Below are positions 30,501-53,586 of a stretch of DNA of 64,000 nt, one piece after another (the stretch's first letter is position 1; the number at the start of each line of letters is the position of its first letter). The stretch is from Phymorhynchus buccinoides (Eukaryota > Mollusca > Gastropoda > Neogastropoda > Raphitomidae). A program made the translations under genes and the position numbers. The stretch covers positions 38,525,780 through 38,589,779 of the forward strand of contig CM065682.1 in assembly GCA_017654935.2 (NCBI GenBank). The letters are read 5' to 3'. Under the pieces are notes generated by a model, which saw nothing but the letters and a program-made list of their open reading frames with translations, did no database searches and was not told the DNA's origin.

Positions 30501-33500
30501 AGGAACAACATTCTTGTTGCAGATCACATATTTACGGAGGTTCAAGAAGCTCAAAACACTGAATCTGAGCAACAATCCATTCTGCGAATTTGAGAACTAC
30601 AAACAGTATGTTGCAGCTTTTCTACCTCATCTGGAGTTTTTGGATTATCGCCTCCTGGATGACCAAACAGTGAGCATTTTAACCAAAACAAATTTGATGA
30701 ATATCTTATATAGAATGTCTCTTCATGTATGTGCATAATTCCCCTCCTCTAATCTGTCACTCTCTTTGACTCTACCTTTTCCCTTTGTTCATCGTCATCT
30801 ACTATCTTTCTGCCTTACTGGTCCATTCCCCTGTCTTTTGTTCTAGAAATTCATAACAAAGATTTTCTCTAGCCGAAGACGGACATGCTGGGCCTATTTC
30901 TTAGTTAGGCATATAACGGCAGCATGATACATCTGTGCTCATAATGTCTGAGTTATTGACGAAGAAGACGTTTCTGCATGATATATTTGTTAAGGAAGCT
31001 TGTGTCTGTGTATGTGTGCATGTGCGCACACATATACCCTTGTGGTAACATTTCATTCCAATTGTGTGCATAGCTATCAGTGTGTTTTCCTTGTACAGTT
31101 CATGTTTATTGTATGTGTGATTGGTAAAGTGGTGAGCAAATGTAAATGTAATTAGGACACCCCCCCCCCCCCTTTAGGTGGGAATACAACTGTTATTGTA
31201 CTTTATATACCTTTTGTTCAAATAACAAAACCAACCAACCAACCATTCAATAAACCTAGAAAAACTCACTTCATAACATTCATGTGCTGATACTAAACTC
31301 TCAAATTTAATGAAATTTCCCTTTTGTAAGATGATTCAACAGCTGTTTATGTACATCAATGTTGGTACAGATGGTGAAAGTTGTTATTACAGTGGGAAAA
31401 AATAATATTGTGTGGATCTATAATCTTTAGTTGTTGTTGTTGTTCCCTGGCTTAACGACTCCAGGGATCATCCCAACAGCCAGAGCACTTGAACAATTCA
31501 GCACAAATGCACCATCTAGGGATGAGAACATCACGTGTGTGGCCGTTTTTGATTACTCCGCCAGTGATTCATGTATGTTTTCCCGAATATGATGCAAATA
31601 CATGCGCTTGAACGCTATTGATTATCATTAAGGCATACATGTATTTACCGTGAATATTTCTTTTTCAGAAAGCAGCAGCCTATGAACGGCACATGATTCA
31701 AGTTGAAGAAATGCTAGACAATGAGAAGAAGGCTCAGGCACGGGAAGACGAGGCAGAGAAACAGGCAGGAGAACTGGAACTGCATAAGGTAATTGTGTAC
31801 CAAAAAAATTGCCTGTAAAAAAGATGTACTGAATTTTACAGACTATAGGCGATACTGCGCCTTATAATATGATGAACAAAATTGTAAGAAAGCATAATAA
31901 CAAAATCTGAATTTTGTGTAAAATTTGGTGTTGCCTTATAATAGGGTGTGTTTTGTAGTCTGAAAAATAAGGTATGTTTGTGTTCGTTTGTGTAAATGTG
32001 TCATTGTTACTACAAGAGTGGCATGCTTGTATACAATATTCAAGGACTTTTAAGTTTGCAGGATGACAGGTTATGGTGCTGTAAAAAAATCATTAATATT
32101 ATGGTTATTTCCACTATAATGTTTTAACTCATGTCATCACATGAAAAGGAATAACTGGGATACAGATTTTTTTTTGCTGTAAATTATCGCAAGTTATATT
32201 TCCATTTTTGCAGGTTGACACTAAAAACTATCTTTTCCATTAGGTTTTTTTCATGTTTTTTCCAGCAATCTGTGGTTTAAGTTATTCAGAATATAATGTT
32301 CATTCTTACCTATTGCAATAAACATTGCAATCTCACAAATATATATTTTGAAACACTGGTTTTCAGAAAGCCTACGTGGAGCTAATGAACAGACCTCACC
32401 TGTTTGAAAGCATGTACTCTGAAGACGCTGAGGGCCAGAAGTTGAAAGAAATGCCCGGAGTGGACGAAATTCTGGATGGATATCCTTTTTCATGCGATGG
32501 ACATTACACTTGTGATTTGTCTGGAAATTAGATTTGGTTTAATTTAATTCTAGCTGTAGGATAGGCAAGATTTAATTTAGGACATATTATGCCAATAGTG
32601 TCATGTGCGTGCATGTGAAAATGAACTGCCAGTGTGTTACTTTGTCATGTTTTGTGTTGTTTCGTGTCGTGCAGAATCTAGTATTTAGTAGGCCAATTTT
32701 GACGAAGATTACCAGTAGGTCTGTACTGTGTAGTTTATGTGCGAGTGCAACACAGGCCGTCAAAGTTGCCATGGCTTTCGGACGTTCAGGTTCGGTTAGG
32801 GTTTTTTTCCAGTCTCTTGCGGCTTAGACAATGAATGCAGCTTTATCGTTGTTTTTTCCAGAATTTTAATAAAATTCAGGGGGTGCGGCTTAGACAAAGG
32901 TGCGCTTTGTAGACTGGAAAATACGGTAGTTTTCTCCCTTGTACCACAACAAGGAAAAACTAGATATTTTGTTTAAGTTGTAACATTTTCTGGTAACCGT
33001 TGCGGTAACCGTAGCTGTAATAGTGGTGAACAGAAAATGAACAGGCTACTAGTTGCAACATCACCAGTGGGCACTGGCGCCTGCATAGGTGTGAAAAGGC
33101 TTATCAGCTGAATCATGGCATTTGGATGAAATGTTCCTTATGATAAAGGACTCAATAAATGTTTATGTTGCGTGTGTTATCATGGGTTTTAAAGACCCAG
33201 AGCCGGCTGGATTAAGTCCCTTGGTTTTTTTCTGGGTCGGTGTGGCCCACATTCAGACTTTCCTCATATACGATCGAGGCTGCTCTTTAAAGTGATGTCT
33301 TGTTTTCATGCATGAGGACATTTGTATGGGAGCAACACTTGGTCAAAATAAGATTTCATACCAGCTATAAGAGAGAAAACACCTGAAAACCGTGATTTTG
33401 ACACGTGACGTACTGGGTCTTTAATACACAAAAACCAGTAATGTCTTAAATCAATTTGATTATACAAACTTTTCTATAAGGCAAATTTGAGTCCAATTTT

Positions 33501-36500
33501 GACACTGCCATCTAAGTTCAAGTAAAGTAACAGGAACGGAACAAAACGTAAACAAATTAAAAAAATTATTTCGTTTTAAGTTGAAACCCCCCCACCAACA
33601 ACAACGTAACTAATTTTTTTTATCGATCACGTCGTTTGAATCCTTAACAGTGTGTGCACCTTCAGGGAGAAGTTCCAGTCCATCTGTCTCCAGATCTTCG
33701 AGTATGGGCTGCAGGAGCACAAGAAGCGGGATGCGGAGGTGGCCATGTTCTGGGGCTGCGTGGAAGAGGCCAAGACAGAGAACAAGGAGCAGGGCATGAA
33801 GGCCGTGGAGGAGTTCATGGTGGAAAAGAAACGGGTAAAGCAATTTCCACTCATGGCTGCTCGAAAGTTCTGTCTGATTTTGCAGAGGTTTTACCATGCT
33901 TGGAATTGGAAAAAAACACACACACAAAAACAGTGGTCATTCTATTTTTAAAATTAGGGGATCAGAACCAACTCACAAAAAATTCCTGTAGACTTTTAGA
34001 GGATCACCTAGATATTTTAGGGGGTCTCTTTATAATTTTGTAACATAAAAAAAAAAATGATGCGTGAGATGAAAATTTGCCAAGTTTTGTGACATACTGG
34101 CCTGAAATGTATTTATAGAGAAAACTTTTACAGCGTTTAATCTTAAAGCTCTAAGCGCTTAATATGTGTCAGATGGGACATTTGACAATCATAGATGCAC
34201 ACAAAAAGAATCAACACTGAAAACACAAGTTTTTATCGATTAACAAGTGTTCTTCTGCTTTGGCGGCGACCAACTTCTATTTACAGGTGTACCGTGCAAA
34301 TGTGATCCATTACTGCAAACAACTAGGCAGAAACACATTGCTCCATAGATTTTGAATGAGTCATCCGCATTTCTCCAGCAATTGTTCTTATCCATTTAAT
34401 GTTGCTGCTCTTACTCTCCCCGTGGGGATACTGGGAGGTCTTTCATAAAAATAGTTCCCCCACCTTCTGGAAGTTATGTGCTTGTAACTTCCTCTTATCT
34501 GCAACTCTCTTTGACTCTGCCTTTTCCCTTTGCTTTCTATCATCTACAATCTTTCTGACTTATTGTCCCATTCTCCTGCATTTTTTTTTTTTAATCTTCC
34601 AAATAACTTTTCTCCTTTGAACTCCTCCGAAATCTGAATGTGTCGGCTGTACAGTGGGGAGACCACTGAAAACTGAAAACCGGACACATACGTACCTCAC
34701 CCATTATGGCTATATGGCCCGGGAACGCAGAAGAAGAAGCTGCTCTCACTTTTTAGTATAAACAATTGACACTCTTGTTTGTTGCAGTCATCTTATAACG
34801 CACAAATGCAGTTTTGTGTGCAACCACTGATTTCAAAGTACAGCTACCGCATCAGACTTTTTCATTTCAGCTGGATGAGATTGGGAAAAAGAAAACAACA
34901 ACAAAATATCCAACCATTGCATGCCTTATTTTCTTCAAAACATGCAGTGCATTTCAGTAGATCAACTGGCAAACTTGTACTTTAGACACCCCCTCATGTT
35001 TGCGAGTGACTGAAAGTCATGCTATTGCTCCACAAAAACAGGTGTATAATATGAAACAAAATCCCCATGACATGCGTAAAGTGTTTTGACCTGGTTGTTT
35101 CAGATATTTGCTGAGCTGAACCAGGTGACAGACCCCAAGGTGATGGAGACGCGGGTGAACGAGTACAACAACCATGTGACTGAGCTGTGGGACAAGCTGA
35201 TGGGGCTGGAACTGCAGCTGGTCGACCAGCTGGAGGTGACCATGTTTGATAACCACAGGCTATTTAAAGTACCTTTTCTTTTATACCATAAGATGCGTCT
35301 TATTGTAAGACGTACCTCCCAAAATTCAGAGTTTGCTATTATACTTTCCTACTATATTGTTAGTCATATGATAAAGCCTCAGTCTGGGAACACATCTACC
35401 GCCTTACAGTCAGTAAACTATGGCAATGTAAATCTCATCAAACAACTTTTATCTTTGAACGACATTAGCCTAAAGTTAAGTTCAATAGCCCAAAAGAGTT
35501 GAGAGAAAAACGTTATGGAGAGAGACTCTTTGAAGCAAGCAATTTGAGTTATATTAAAGCTTTGAAAAAGTGGGGCTTTGATACATTACTGCGCACATGC
35601 ACGCTTGCATGCACACACACAACAGACTCTCTCTCTTTCTCTACAACCACAAATTTTCATACAACCACTAAACATTTCTGGGCCTTACCTGGAACCAGCT
35701 AGAAGCAAAGGTACAGGACATAGGGCTGTGGGGGTCTCTCCTTGGCGGTCTATATCCTGGAGTGGATGCAAGTCAAAACTAGTGAAACAACTATACTTTT
35801 CAACCATGAATTACATCACTGTAAAAACAACAAGAAGACAGTTCTTTTCTCTCGTTTGGCGGCCCATATCCTGGAAGAGATGCAAGGCTTAACTAGTAAA
35901 ACTAACTAAACATTTCAACCATCAATTACATCATTGTCAAAAAAGACAAGACAATTGACGACCTATATCCCGGAGCGGGTGCAACGCTAGACTAACTAAA
36001 TGTTTCAACCATGAATTATATCACTAAAAAAACAACAACACCCAAACTACACAATTCCTTTTTTGGCTCACTTGTGTCAATGAAGTGAGGCTATGCTCTC
36101 ATTATCATTTTCTGTTGTTTGTTGTTTTTTCTCTCCCCAGGAGGTGATTCAGAGCTTTGACCGCAACATGCAGGACCTGGTGACAGTGTTCGTGGAGCAG
36201 CTGCAGGGGTTCCTGTCCCAGGCCAGGGACGCAGAGAACGTGCACAACGAGAGGATGATGGAGATCGCCCAGGTCACCCTGGACAAGGTGGCCAAAAACG
36301 AGCTGGACGACGAGATTTCTGAGGACCTCAGGATGGTAAGGACAGGGGAGGGAACTCAGGATGGGAAAGAGAAGGGAGGGAACTCAGGATGGTAAAGAGA
36401 AGGGAGGGAACTGAGGATGGTAATGAAAGGGGAGGGAACTGAGGATGGTAAGGAGAGGGGAAGGGGAGGGCACTCAGGATGGTAAGGAGAGGGGGAGGGC

Positions 36501-37321
36501 AGAATCAGTTCAGATCACCCTGGACAAGGTGGTCAAGAACGATTTCTGACGAACTCAGGATGGTAAAGACAGGGGAGGGGGAGGGAACTCAGGATGGTAA
36601 AGAGAAGGGAGGGAACTCAGGATGGTAAGGAAATGGGGTGGCACTCAGGATGGTAAGGAGAGGGAAAGGGGATGGCACTCAGGATGGTAAGGAGAGGGCA
36701 CTCAGGATGGTAAGGAGAGGGGAAGAGGAGGGCACTCAGGATGGTAAGGAGAGGGGGAGGGCAGAATCGGTTCAGATCACCCTCGACAAGAACGATTTCT
36801 GAGGAACTCAGGATGGTAAGTACAGGGGAGGGGAGGGAACTTAGGATGGTAAAGAGAAGGGAGGGAACTCAGGATCTTTGATAAAGACACATGTATACAG
36901 TGCTTCTGGATTTCTTATGTTGTTGACAGGTGACATTTTGCCAAGATCACCGAGACTGCTATCCTAATTAAGGTGTATGCGTACGTGTGAGTGTTGCACT
37001 ATAGATTATTTGATAGTCATTAAATTCGTCCTTTATCATTACTCTTGTCATTTCGTACTCCTGTTGCAGTTGTTCGTGGACAAAGACACCATCATGAACG
37101 CAGTCTCCACCTCGCACGACGCCCACCTGATGAAGATCGACAACAAGGAGGATGACATCGTCACACGCATCAACAACTGGCTGAAGGGCATGATCGAAGG
37201 CATTCACGACGAACAGGAGATCAGGCGCAACAGATCTCGTGTGACGGAGATCAACCACCTGATTGACCACTTGCGAGAGGAGATCGACACCTTGGAAATA
37301 GGAGGCGGCCATGCCTATTGA
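25634..37321 (+). CDS. DRC3: DRC3 (LRRC48), nexin-dynein regulatory complex subunit 3
   Basis: Axonemal scaffold of the nexin-dynein regulatory complex in motile cilia. Ten coding exons: 25634-25793, 27390-27506, 29680-29846, 30523-30669, 31669-31788, 32367-32479, 33660-33834, 35104-35235, 36141-36335, 37070-37321. Phases agree throughout and give 525 residues plus TGA; human DRC3 has about 523. The N-terminus [18 protein letters not shown] is family-typical. About five LRRs follow (KLQLDNN, WLDLSFNN, DLTLYNN, VLSLGNN, TLNLSNN; residues about 65-190), then [10 protein letters not shown] and a long coiled coil to the end ([12 protein letters not shown] near the C-terminus). The intron after 32479 is U12-type AT-AC. 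An upstream acceptor (CCACACAG, ending about 7 nt before ATG) suggests a spliced 5'UTR. Several exon edges are tandemly duplicated. Confidence 0.96.
25985..26388. mobile_element. About 400-bp palindromic element with telomere-like centre
   Basis: Left arm GGTAAAGGTAAAGATGTGCC and right arm GGCACATCTTGACCTTTACC are inverted, and pairing continues through most of the element (ATACATAAAGCTGTATTTTA against TAAAATACAGCTTTATGTAT). The inner ends are CCCTAA repeats (near 26113-26150) and TTAGGG repeats (near 26225-26262). A half copy is at 13515-13700. It lies in DRC3 intron 1. Confidence 0.85.
26400..27130. mobile_element. Composite MITE with near-identical 30-bp terminal repeats
   Basis: Left end TATCGCCGCCCGCATGCAAT (then ACAGACGTAA) is inverted at the right end (ATTGCATGCGGGCGGCGATA). 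A third inverted copy of the end lies inside at 26818-26844, so this may be two fused or nested elements. A smaller relative is at 58105-58395, sharing GACGTAAGT, GAAAGACGTCACTTCAC and TTTCGGTCATTT-like sequence. No transposase. Confidence 0.75.
27177..27400 (+). repeat. DRC3: Duplication of the DRC3 exon-2 splice acceptor
   Basis: AAATACAGTACCTTG, GTCTTCAA, TATTGATCATCTATGTGTGT and GCAGACATCCTGAA occur at 27319-27400 (real acceptor, exon starts 27390). A diverged copy is at 27173-27257 (ACAGACATCCTGAAAAACAA). The decoy keeps the AG and the first exon bases but then diverges from the LRR coding sequence. Confidence 0.8.
27523..27575. repeat. (GT)n microsatellite
   Basis: About 25 GT units begin 17 bp after the DRC3 exon-2 donor. 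Confidence 0.95.
28345..28678 (-). mobile_element. tRNA-headed SINE, about 330 bp
   Basis: Minus strand starts AGCCGCCGTGGTGTAGTGGT (A box TGGTGTAGTGG), then GGTCTTGGGTTCGATTCCCA (near-perfect B box GGTTCGATTCC). The body includes GGACCGACTCCTACCC, GGCCTGGTTAACGCCGGG and a CATCATCATC-like tail. The head and boxes are well kept, so it is probably recent. It sits in DRC3 intron 2 in antisense. Confidence 0.85.
28817..29526. mobile_element. pogo/Tc1-mariner-like non-autonomous element, about 710 bp
   Basis: Left end CAGTGGAGTACACTTAACAC and right end GTGTTAAACGTACTCCACTG are inverted repeats (extended by AAAACT/AGTTTT), flanked by TA on both sides. No transposase frame recognised. It lies in DRC3 intron 2. 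Confidence 0.8.
29836..30015 (+). repeat. DRC3: Tandem duplication of the DRC3 exon-3 splice donor (about 6 copies)
   Basis: The exon end GAACTAGAAAAT and donor GTAAGTCCATTTT are repeated about every 31 bp, as AGAAAATGTAAGTCCATTTT, with a last diverged copy AGATAATGTAAGTTCATT. The real donor is at 29847. Each downstream copy has an intact GTAAGT, so several decoy donors follow it. Confidence 0.92.
30738..30965 (+). repeat. Interspersed repeat family G, partial copy
   Basis: Starts CCCCTCCTCTAATCTGTCAC, continues CTTTGACTCTACCTTTTCCC and ATTTTCTCTAGCCGAAGACG and ends GACGAAGAAGACG. The CCGAAGACGGACAT part is shared with 61856-62100 rather than 20860-21195, so there are at least two subfamilies. 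Confidence 0.7.
31430..31560. repeat. Interspersed repeat, inverted copy of 37885-38035
   Basis: TTGTTGTTGTTGTTCCCTGG, CTCCAGGGATCATCCCAACA and TTCAGCACAAATGCAC reappear reversed at 37885-38035 (ATGATCCCTGGAGTC, CCAGGGAACGACAACAACAA). A SINE-like tail of GTT repeats is likely. Confidence 0.75.
31838..31975. mobile_element. Short MITE of the GGACTATAAGGCGCA family
   Basis: Ends GAATTTTACAGACTATAGGC and TGTAGTCTGAAAAATAAGGT are imperfect inverted repeats, with GCGCCTTATAATA inside. It is a degraded relative of the elements at 38839-40052, 45417-45838 and 59412-60640. Confidence 0.6.
32480..33659 (+). other. DRC3: U12-type (minor spliceosome) AT-AC intron of DRC3
   Basis: The intron begins ATATCCTTTTT, an exact U12 donor, has the branch site TCCTTAAC at 33641-33648, and ends GTGTGTGCAC. 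Joining GG (32479) to C (33660) gives [18 protein letters not shown] in frame, aligned with the family's KDKFVIICVNIFEYG segment. There is no GT donor that would keep the frame. Confidence 0.93.
34415..34738 (+). repeat. Interspersed repeat family G, near full length
   Basis: GTGGGGATACTGGGAGGTCT, AATAGTTCCCCCACCTTCTG, CTTTGACTCTGCCTTTTCCC and AACTGAAAACCGGACACATA, with a GAAGAAGAAG end, match 20860-21195 on the same strand. Shorter relatives are at 30738-30965 and 61856-62100. Confidence 0.8.
36060..36110 (+). repeat. Short repeat resembling a mollusc-wide element
   Basis: TTTGGCTCACTTGTGTCAAT followed by GAAGTGAGGCTATG. From memory, this GGCTCACTTG ... GTGAGGCTATG pattern recurs widely in mollusc genomes. 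It is only about 50 bp here. Weak. Confidence 0.35.
36320..36885 (+). repeat. DRC3: Tandem array spanning the DRC3 exon-9 splice donor
   Basis: The exon end CTCAGGATG and donor GTAAGG are repeated many times as ACTCAGGATGGTAAGGAGAG and variants (24-70 bp spacing). Two blocks also copy more of the exon: CAGATCACCCTGGACAAGGT at 36508 and again, shortened, near 36773, each running through GATTTCTGA to a donor copy. The real donor is at 36336. Later copies carry GTAAGG, GTAAAG or GTAAGT. Confidence 0.92.
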
Positions 37322-37735
37322 ACAAAAACATTGTGGGAATCCAAAGTGCATGGACAATGAAAGTGAGGAAGAAACAACAAAAGAATTCTGTTTTGACAAT
37401 GTAATGGTCTTTCTTGTAAGAAGGGAATATTCTGATGTGAAATAGGAACAGCAAGATTGGGAGAGCGACACCTTGAAAATAGGAGGTGGCCATGCCTATT
37501 GAAGCAAATAAATGTGAAAATCGAAGGTGCGTAGACAATTAAGTAGAGAGAAAAAAGAAGACAAGAAACCTTCTGTTTTGACAATGTAACATTCTCAACA
37601 ATAACTGGTATAATCTGATGTGAAACAGGAACAGCAAGATACAGAAGCAAAGAAGAAATAACAGAAATTCTGTCTTGATAGTGTAACAAGAAGAAATATA
37701 ACATCTGAGGTGAAAGAGGAACAGCAAGATTCAAT
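37275..37735 (+). repeat. DRC3: Tandem duplication of the DRC3 C-terminus, stop codon and 3'UTR
   Basis: CGACACCTTGGAAATAGGAG and GGCCATGCCTATTGA at the real end recur at 37466-37502 (CGACACCTTGAAAATAGGAG, then GGCCATGCCTATTGA). They are followed by a similar 3' flank containing TTCTGTTTTGACAATGTAA in both. A third partial 3'-flank copy is at 37620-37735. AATAAA occurs at 37507-37512, a possible polyadenylation signal. Confidence 0.88.
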
Positions 37736-37884
37736 AGCAATTAATTTAACAAATGATACTCAAATGTTTCTTGTTGCAACATATGCATTTTGAGTTGAGT
37801 GTTGAAAAGAAAATCACACATGAACAATGAAAACATTGCTTTTCAACTGATTCTGTATCCTCCGAAGTCAGAGTGTGGCTCCCC

Positions 37885-38035
37885 CATGTGGCGGGGTAAT
37901 AAAAAACGGCCACACACATAAATGTTCTTATCCCTAGTTAGTGCATTTGTACCATAGTGTTCAATTGCTTTGGCTGCTGGGATGATCCCTGGAGTCTTTA
38001 AACCAGGGAACGACAACAACAACTGATTCTGTCGA
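37885..38035. repeat. Interspersed repeat, inverted copy of 31430-31560
   Basis: Carries CGGCCACACACATAAATGTT, CTGGGATGATCCCTGGAGTC and GGGAACGACAACAACAAC, the reverse complement of the copy at 31430-31560. Confidence 0.75.
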
Positions 38036-38917
38036 CTTTTAATATGTTTTTTGAATCACTGTGATACTTTGTAAAGTCATATTTAATCATCCATTCATGA
38101 CATCAATTCAAAGCTGGTACTTTTATCTTGTCAATCGTGAACTTTATTACTATTGTGAGACGGAACAAGCCTTTGTATGAAAGGCAATCTGAGAGGAAAA
38201 TTCAGTACAGTCAGTTGTTTATTTGACATCCATTGTGTTTGTATAGAATTTATTTACTATCACGGATGAAATTAAAACATTCAGATTCGTCATCTTTACA
38301 AAGATAGCTTGCGGCTCTTTAAAGTGAATGGGAGTGTTTCTTTTTTTATATTTCTTTTTCTCCTCTTTTGAGAAAACTTACTGGTGGCACAGAAGGAAAA
38401 ACAGTATATATATTTATACAAATCAGAATATATCAGTTAATGCGTTATGTATCAAGAAACAGCTTATTTGAAGATCTGTTTGAGAACAAACGGATAAAGT
38501 GTGTGTGTGTGTGTGTGCATGGGTGAGTGTGTGTGTGTGTGTGTCCTTCCATTAATAAATTAAAAAACAAACAAACGAAAAAACAGTTGCCTTTGTTGAC
38601 AGAGATGACAGAATTGATTTATTTGTAAGCAGTTTCTCAGCCCAGTTGGCATGAAGTTTTATGATTCACAACACCACAAAGATACATCAAACAATTTAAC
38701 AAGACTCAAAGCCTATGTACAGTGGCGTTTAAAAAGTCATCACCAGTGGCTTTGAACCACCTTTATGCTCCAAGTACAGCCTTGTAGCATGACAACGTCC
38801 ATTAACACACACACACACACACATGCTTCTGCGCTGGTACCATATTTTTCGGACTATATAAGGTGATACATTTTTCACAGACTGAAACCCAAAAAACTTT
38901 TATGTTACAATATGTGG

Positions 38918-39365
38918 CGGTACCATAGCCAATGAGGTTTAACCCTTTCACCGCCAAAGTCGCATTTTAGCACCACAGTGATTTCACACCTATGTCACTA
39001 AAAGGCATCAAATTGGGGTCTATTATCCAAAGACCCTATTGTCTTAGTTTTGGGAAATAAGGATAGACCTTATTTTATATCTGTCACAGAAGAATCCCCA
39101 ATACTGCTGATGGATTTTGTTCTCTACCCAGGTACATTTTATGGACATTTCTTGCTGAAATATGGCTGTCGGTGAAAGGGTTAACCGAGGCGTGGTTACC
39201 GCTACACCTATCTATATTGTTAAAAACTCGGGACTTTACTGGTGTTGCACTGCCTCCGGGCATTGCAGCCAGTATTGTTCCCACCATCTTTGTATTTACA
39301 AATGTCCCATATGTGTCTATGACCGAGAGGACGTAAAACATCATTTTCATCATCAGAGTGAAACC
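38918..39365 (+). mobile_element. Repeat family S interrupted by a TTAA MITE
   Basis: GGCGGTACCATAGCCAATGA, then after the MITE CCGAGGCGTGGTTACCGCTA, GGGACTTTACTGGTGTTGCA, CTGCCTCCGGGCATTGC and AATGTCCCATATGTGTC with CGAGAGGACGTAAAACAT. Uninterrupted copy at 44838-45055, partial copy at 45118-45275. The 3' tail is shared with the 5S-headed SINE at 45590. Confidence 0.8.
38943..39180. mobile_element. piggyBac-type MITE with a paralogous empty site
   Basis: Ends CCCTTTCACCGCC and GTCGGTGAAAGGG are flanked by TTAA at 38939-38942 and 39181-39184. At 44863-44866 the related family S copy reads GAGGTTTAACCGAGGCGTGG with a single TTAA, which is the expected pre-insertion site. Sister element at 2690-3166. 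Confidence 0.92.
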
Positions 39366-39383
39366 CCTGTGCCTTATAACGTG

Positions 39384-39951
39384 ACTACAGACAAACCTCT
39401 ATTTTAAGACTTCCCAAATATCCGGAAAAATCGGTCGTAAATTGGAGGGGTCGTATGACGGAGGTTTTCACTGGCAGCCGTAGAAAGAAAAAGTTCAGCA
39501 CAGTTCATACTCTCTTCTTCATGCACACATACAATGACATATTAAAACTGGATTTGGGTCTTTCCAACTCCATAGGATTGTGCAATCGATATTACAGTTT
39601 CACTTTGCCGACTTCTTTTAATCACCTCCACTCTCGTCCAAAGTCAGTGGTTTTCTTTTTCAAAGTCAGTGGTTTTCGTGCTTTTCCTACGCTCTCCACC
39701 ATCTTTTCTACAACAAGGGAAGCGACTCCGCTTTCAGGCCCTTGACCATGGTCGTTTCCCTTTGCTCGAAGTCTATGCAGACGACAGCAACGGTCGTAAA
39801 AACCAACAAAATGGCGGTCGTAAGTCGCGTTTTAGAGGAAGTCGTTTAAGAGAGGTCGTTTACATAGTAAAATGCATCTGTGCCAACAAATCCGGTCTCA
39901 AATGAGAGGTGGTCGCTTAACAGAGGGTCGTAAAATAGGGGTTTGTCTGTA
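39384..39951. mobile_element. pogo-like MITE nested in the outer element
   Basis: Left end TACAGACAAACCTCTATTTT and right end AAAATAGGGGTTTGTCTGTA are inverted repeats bounded by TA. GGTCGTAA-type motifs recur inside. No transposase frame. Confidence 0.75.
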
Positions 39952-40494
39952 CTAACAATAATAGCAAGAAAATATAACAAAATCTGAATTTTGTGCAAAA
40001 TTTGGGGGGTGCGCCTTATAATAAGGTGCAGCTAATAGTCCAAAAATATGGTACAACTGTGAGGGCAGAGTGCAGCCATGAACTATCTGTCTTCCACAGC
40101 TAGAACTCTAGCGCTTTCCAACAGTTGCACACAATAGCTGCTATTCATTCCATCTAGATAGGTGCTATTCATTCCATTAGGAAATAGGCAAAGAAGCTTT
40201 CTGTCTTCTGTGATGTTTTAGCAATGATTTAATAGCTGTTGTCCATGCATTTGGATAAAGGCAGTGAAGGTTTCTGTCCAACAGTAATTTCTTAACAATT
40301 ATCTCAACAGCTATCACACAGCATGGTATGATATCAATAACTGCTGTTCATAACACAGCATGCATTAGGACACTGGTAGTGAAGCTCGTAACGATCTCAT
40401 TGCAGAGATTTCTCGCTGCACAGGCAACAAAGTTTTCTGTTCTCCATTGTTGTCCAACAGTGATTTCAACAGCCATTGTCCATCACAATGTTCA

Positions 40495-53565
<13,071 letters not shown>

Positions 53566-53576
53566 CTTGGATGGTG

Positions 53577-53586
53577 GTCACGTGAC
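53577..53586. promoter_or_regulatory. E-box GTCACGTGAC at the ATPAF2 start
   Basis: The perfect palindrome GTCACGTGAC lies 11 bp upstream of the ATPAF2 ATG, next to the YY1-like CCAAGATGGCAGC that contains the start codon. This 10-mer is the form bound by USF/TFE-type bHLH-Zip factors. Binding is inferred only. Confidence 0.5.

Larger units (their letters stand above)
38839..40052. mobile_element. Outer element of a four-level transposon nest (GGACTATA family)
   Basis: The left end GTACCATATTTTTCGGACTA and right end TAGTCCAAAAATATGGTAC are inverted repeats. Inside near the right end is GGTGCGCCTTATAATAAGGT. Most of the length is other insertions: a SINE-like repeat (38918-39365), a TTAA MITE inside that (38943-39180), and a pogo-like MITE (39384-39951). 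Confidence 0.75.

Noticed and set aside
33627..33927. Antisense frames over DRC3 exon 7
   Set aside because: Shadows of the real exon in other frames. Similar shadows lie over exons at 21871-22098, 36968-37471 and 59749-60111.
36141..36395. DRC3 exon 9 extended into the repeat (frame stays open to 36395)
   Set aside because: The donor at 36336 and exon at 37070 restore the conserved LFVDKDTI junction. The extension is repeat translation.
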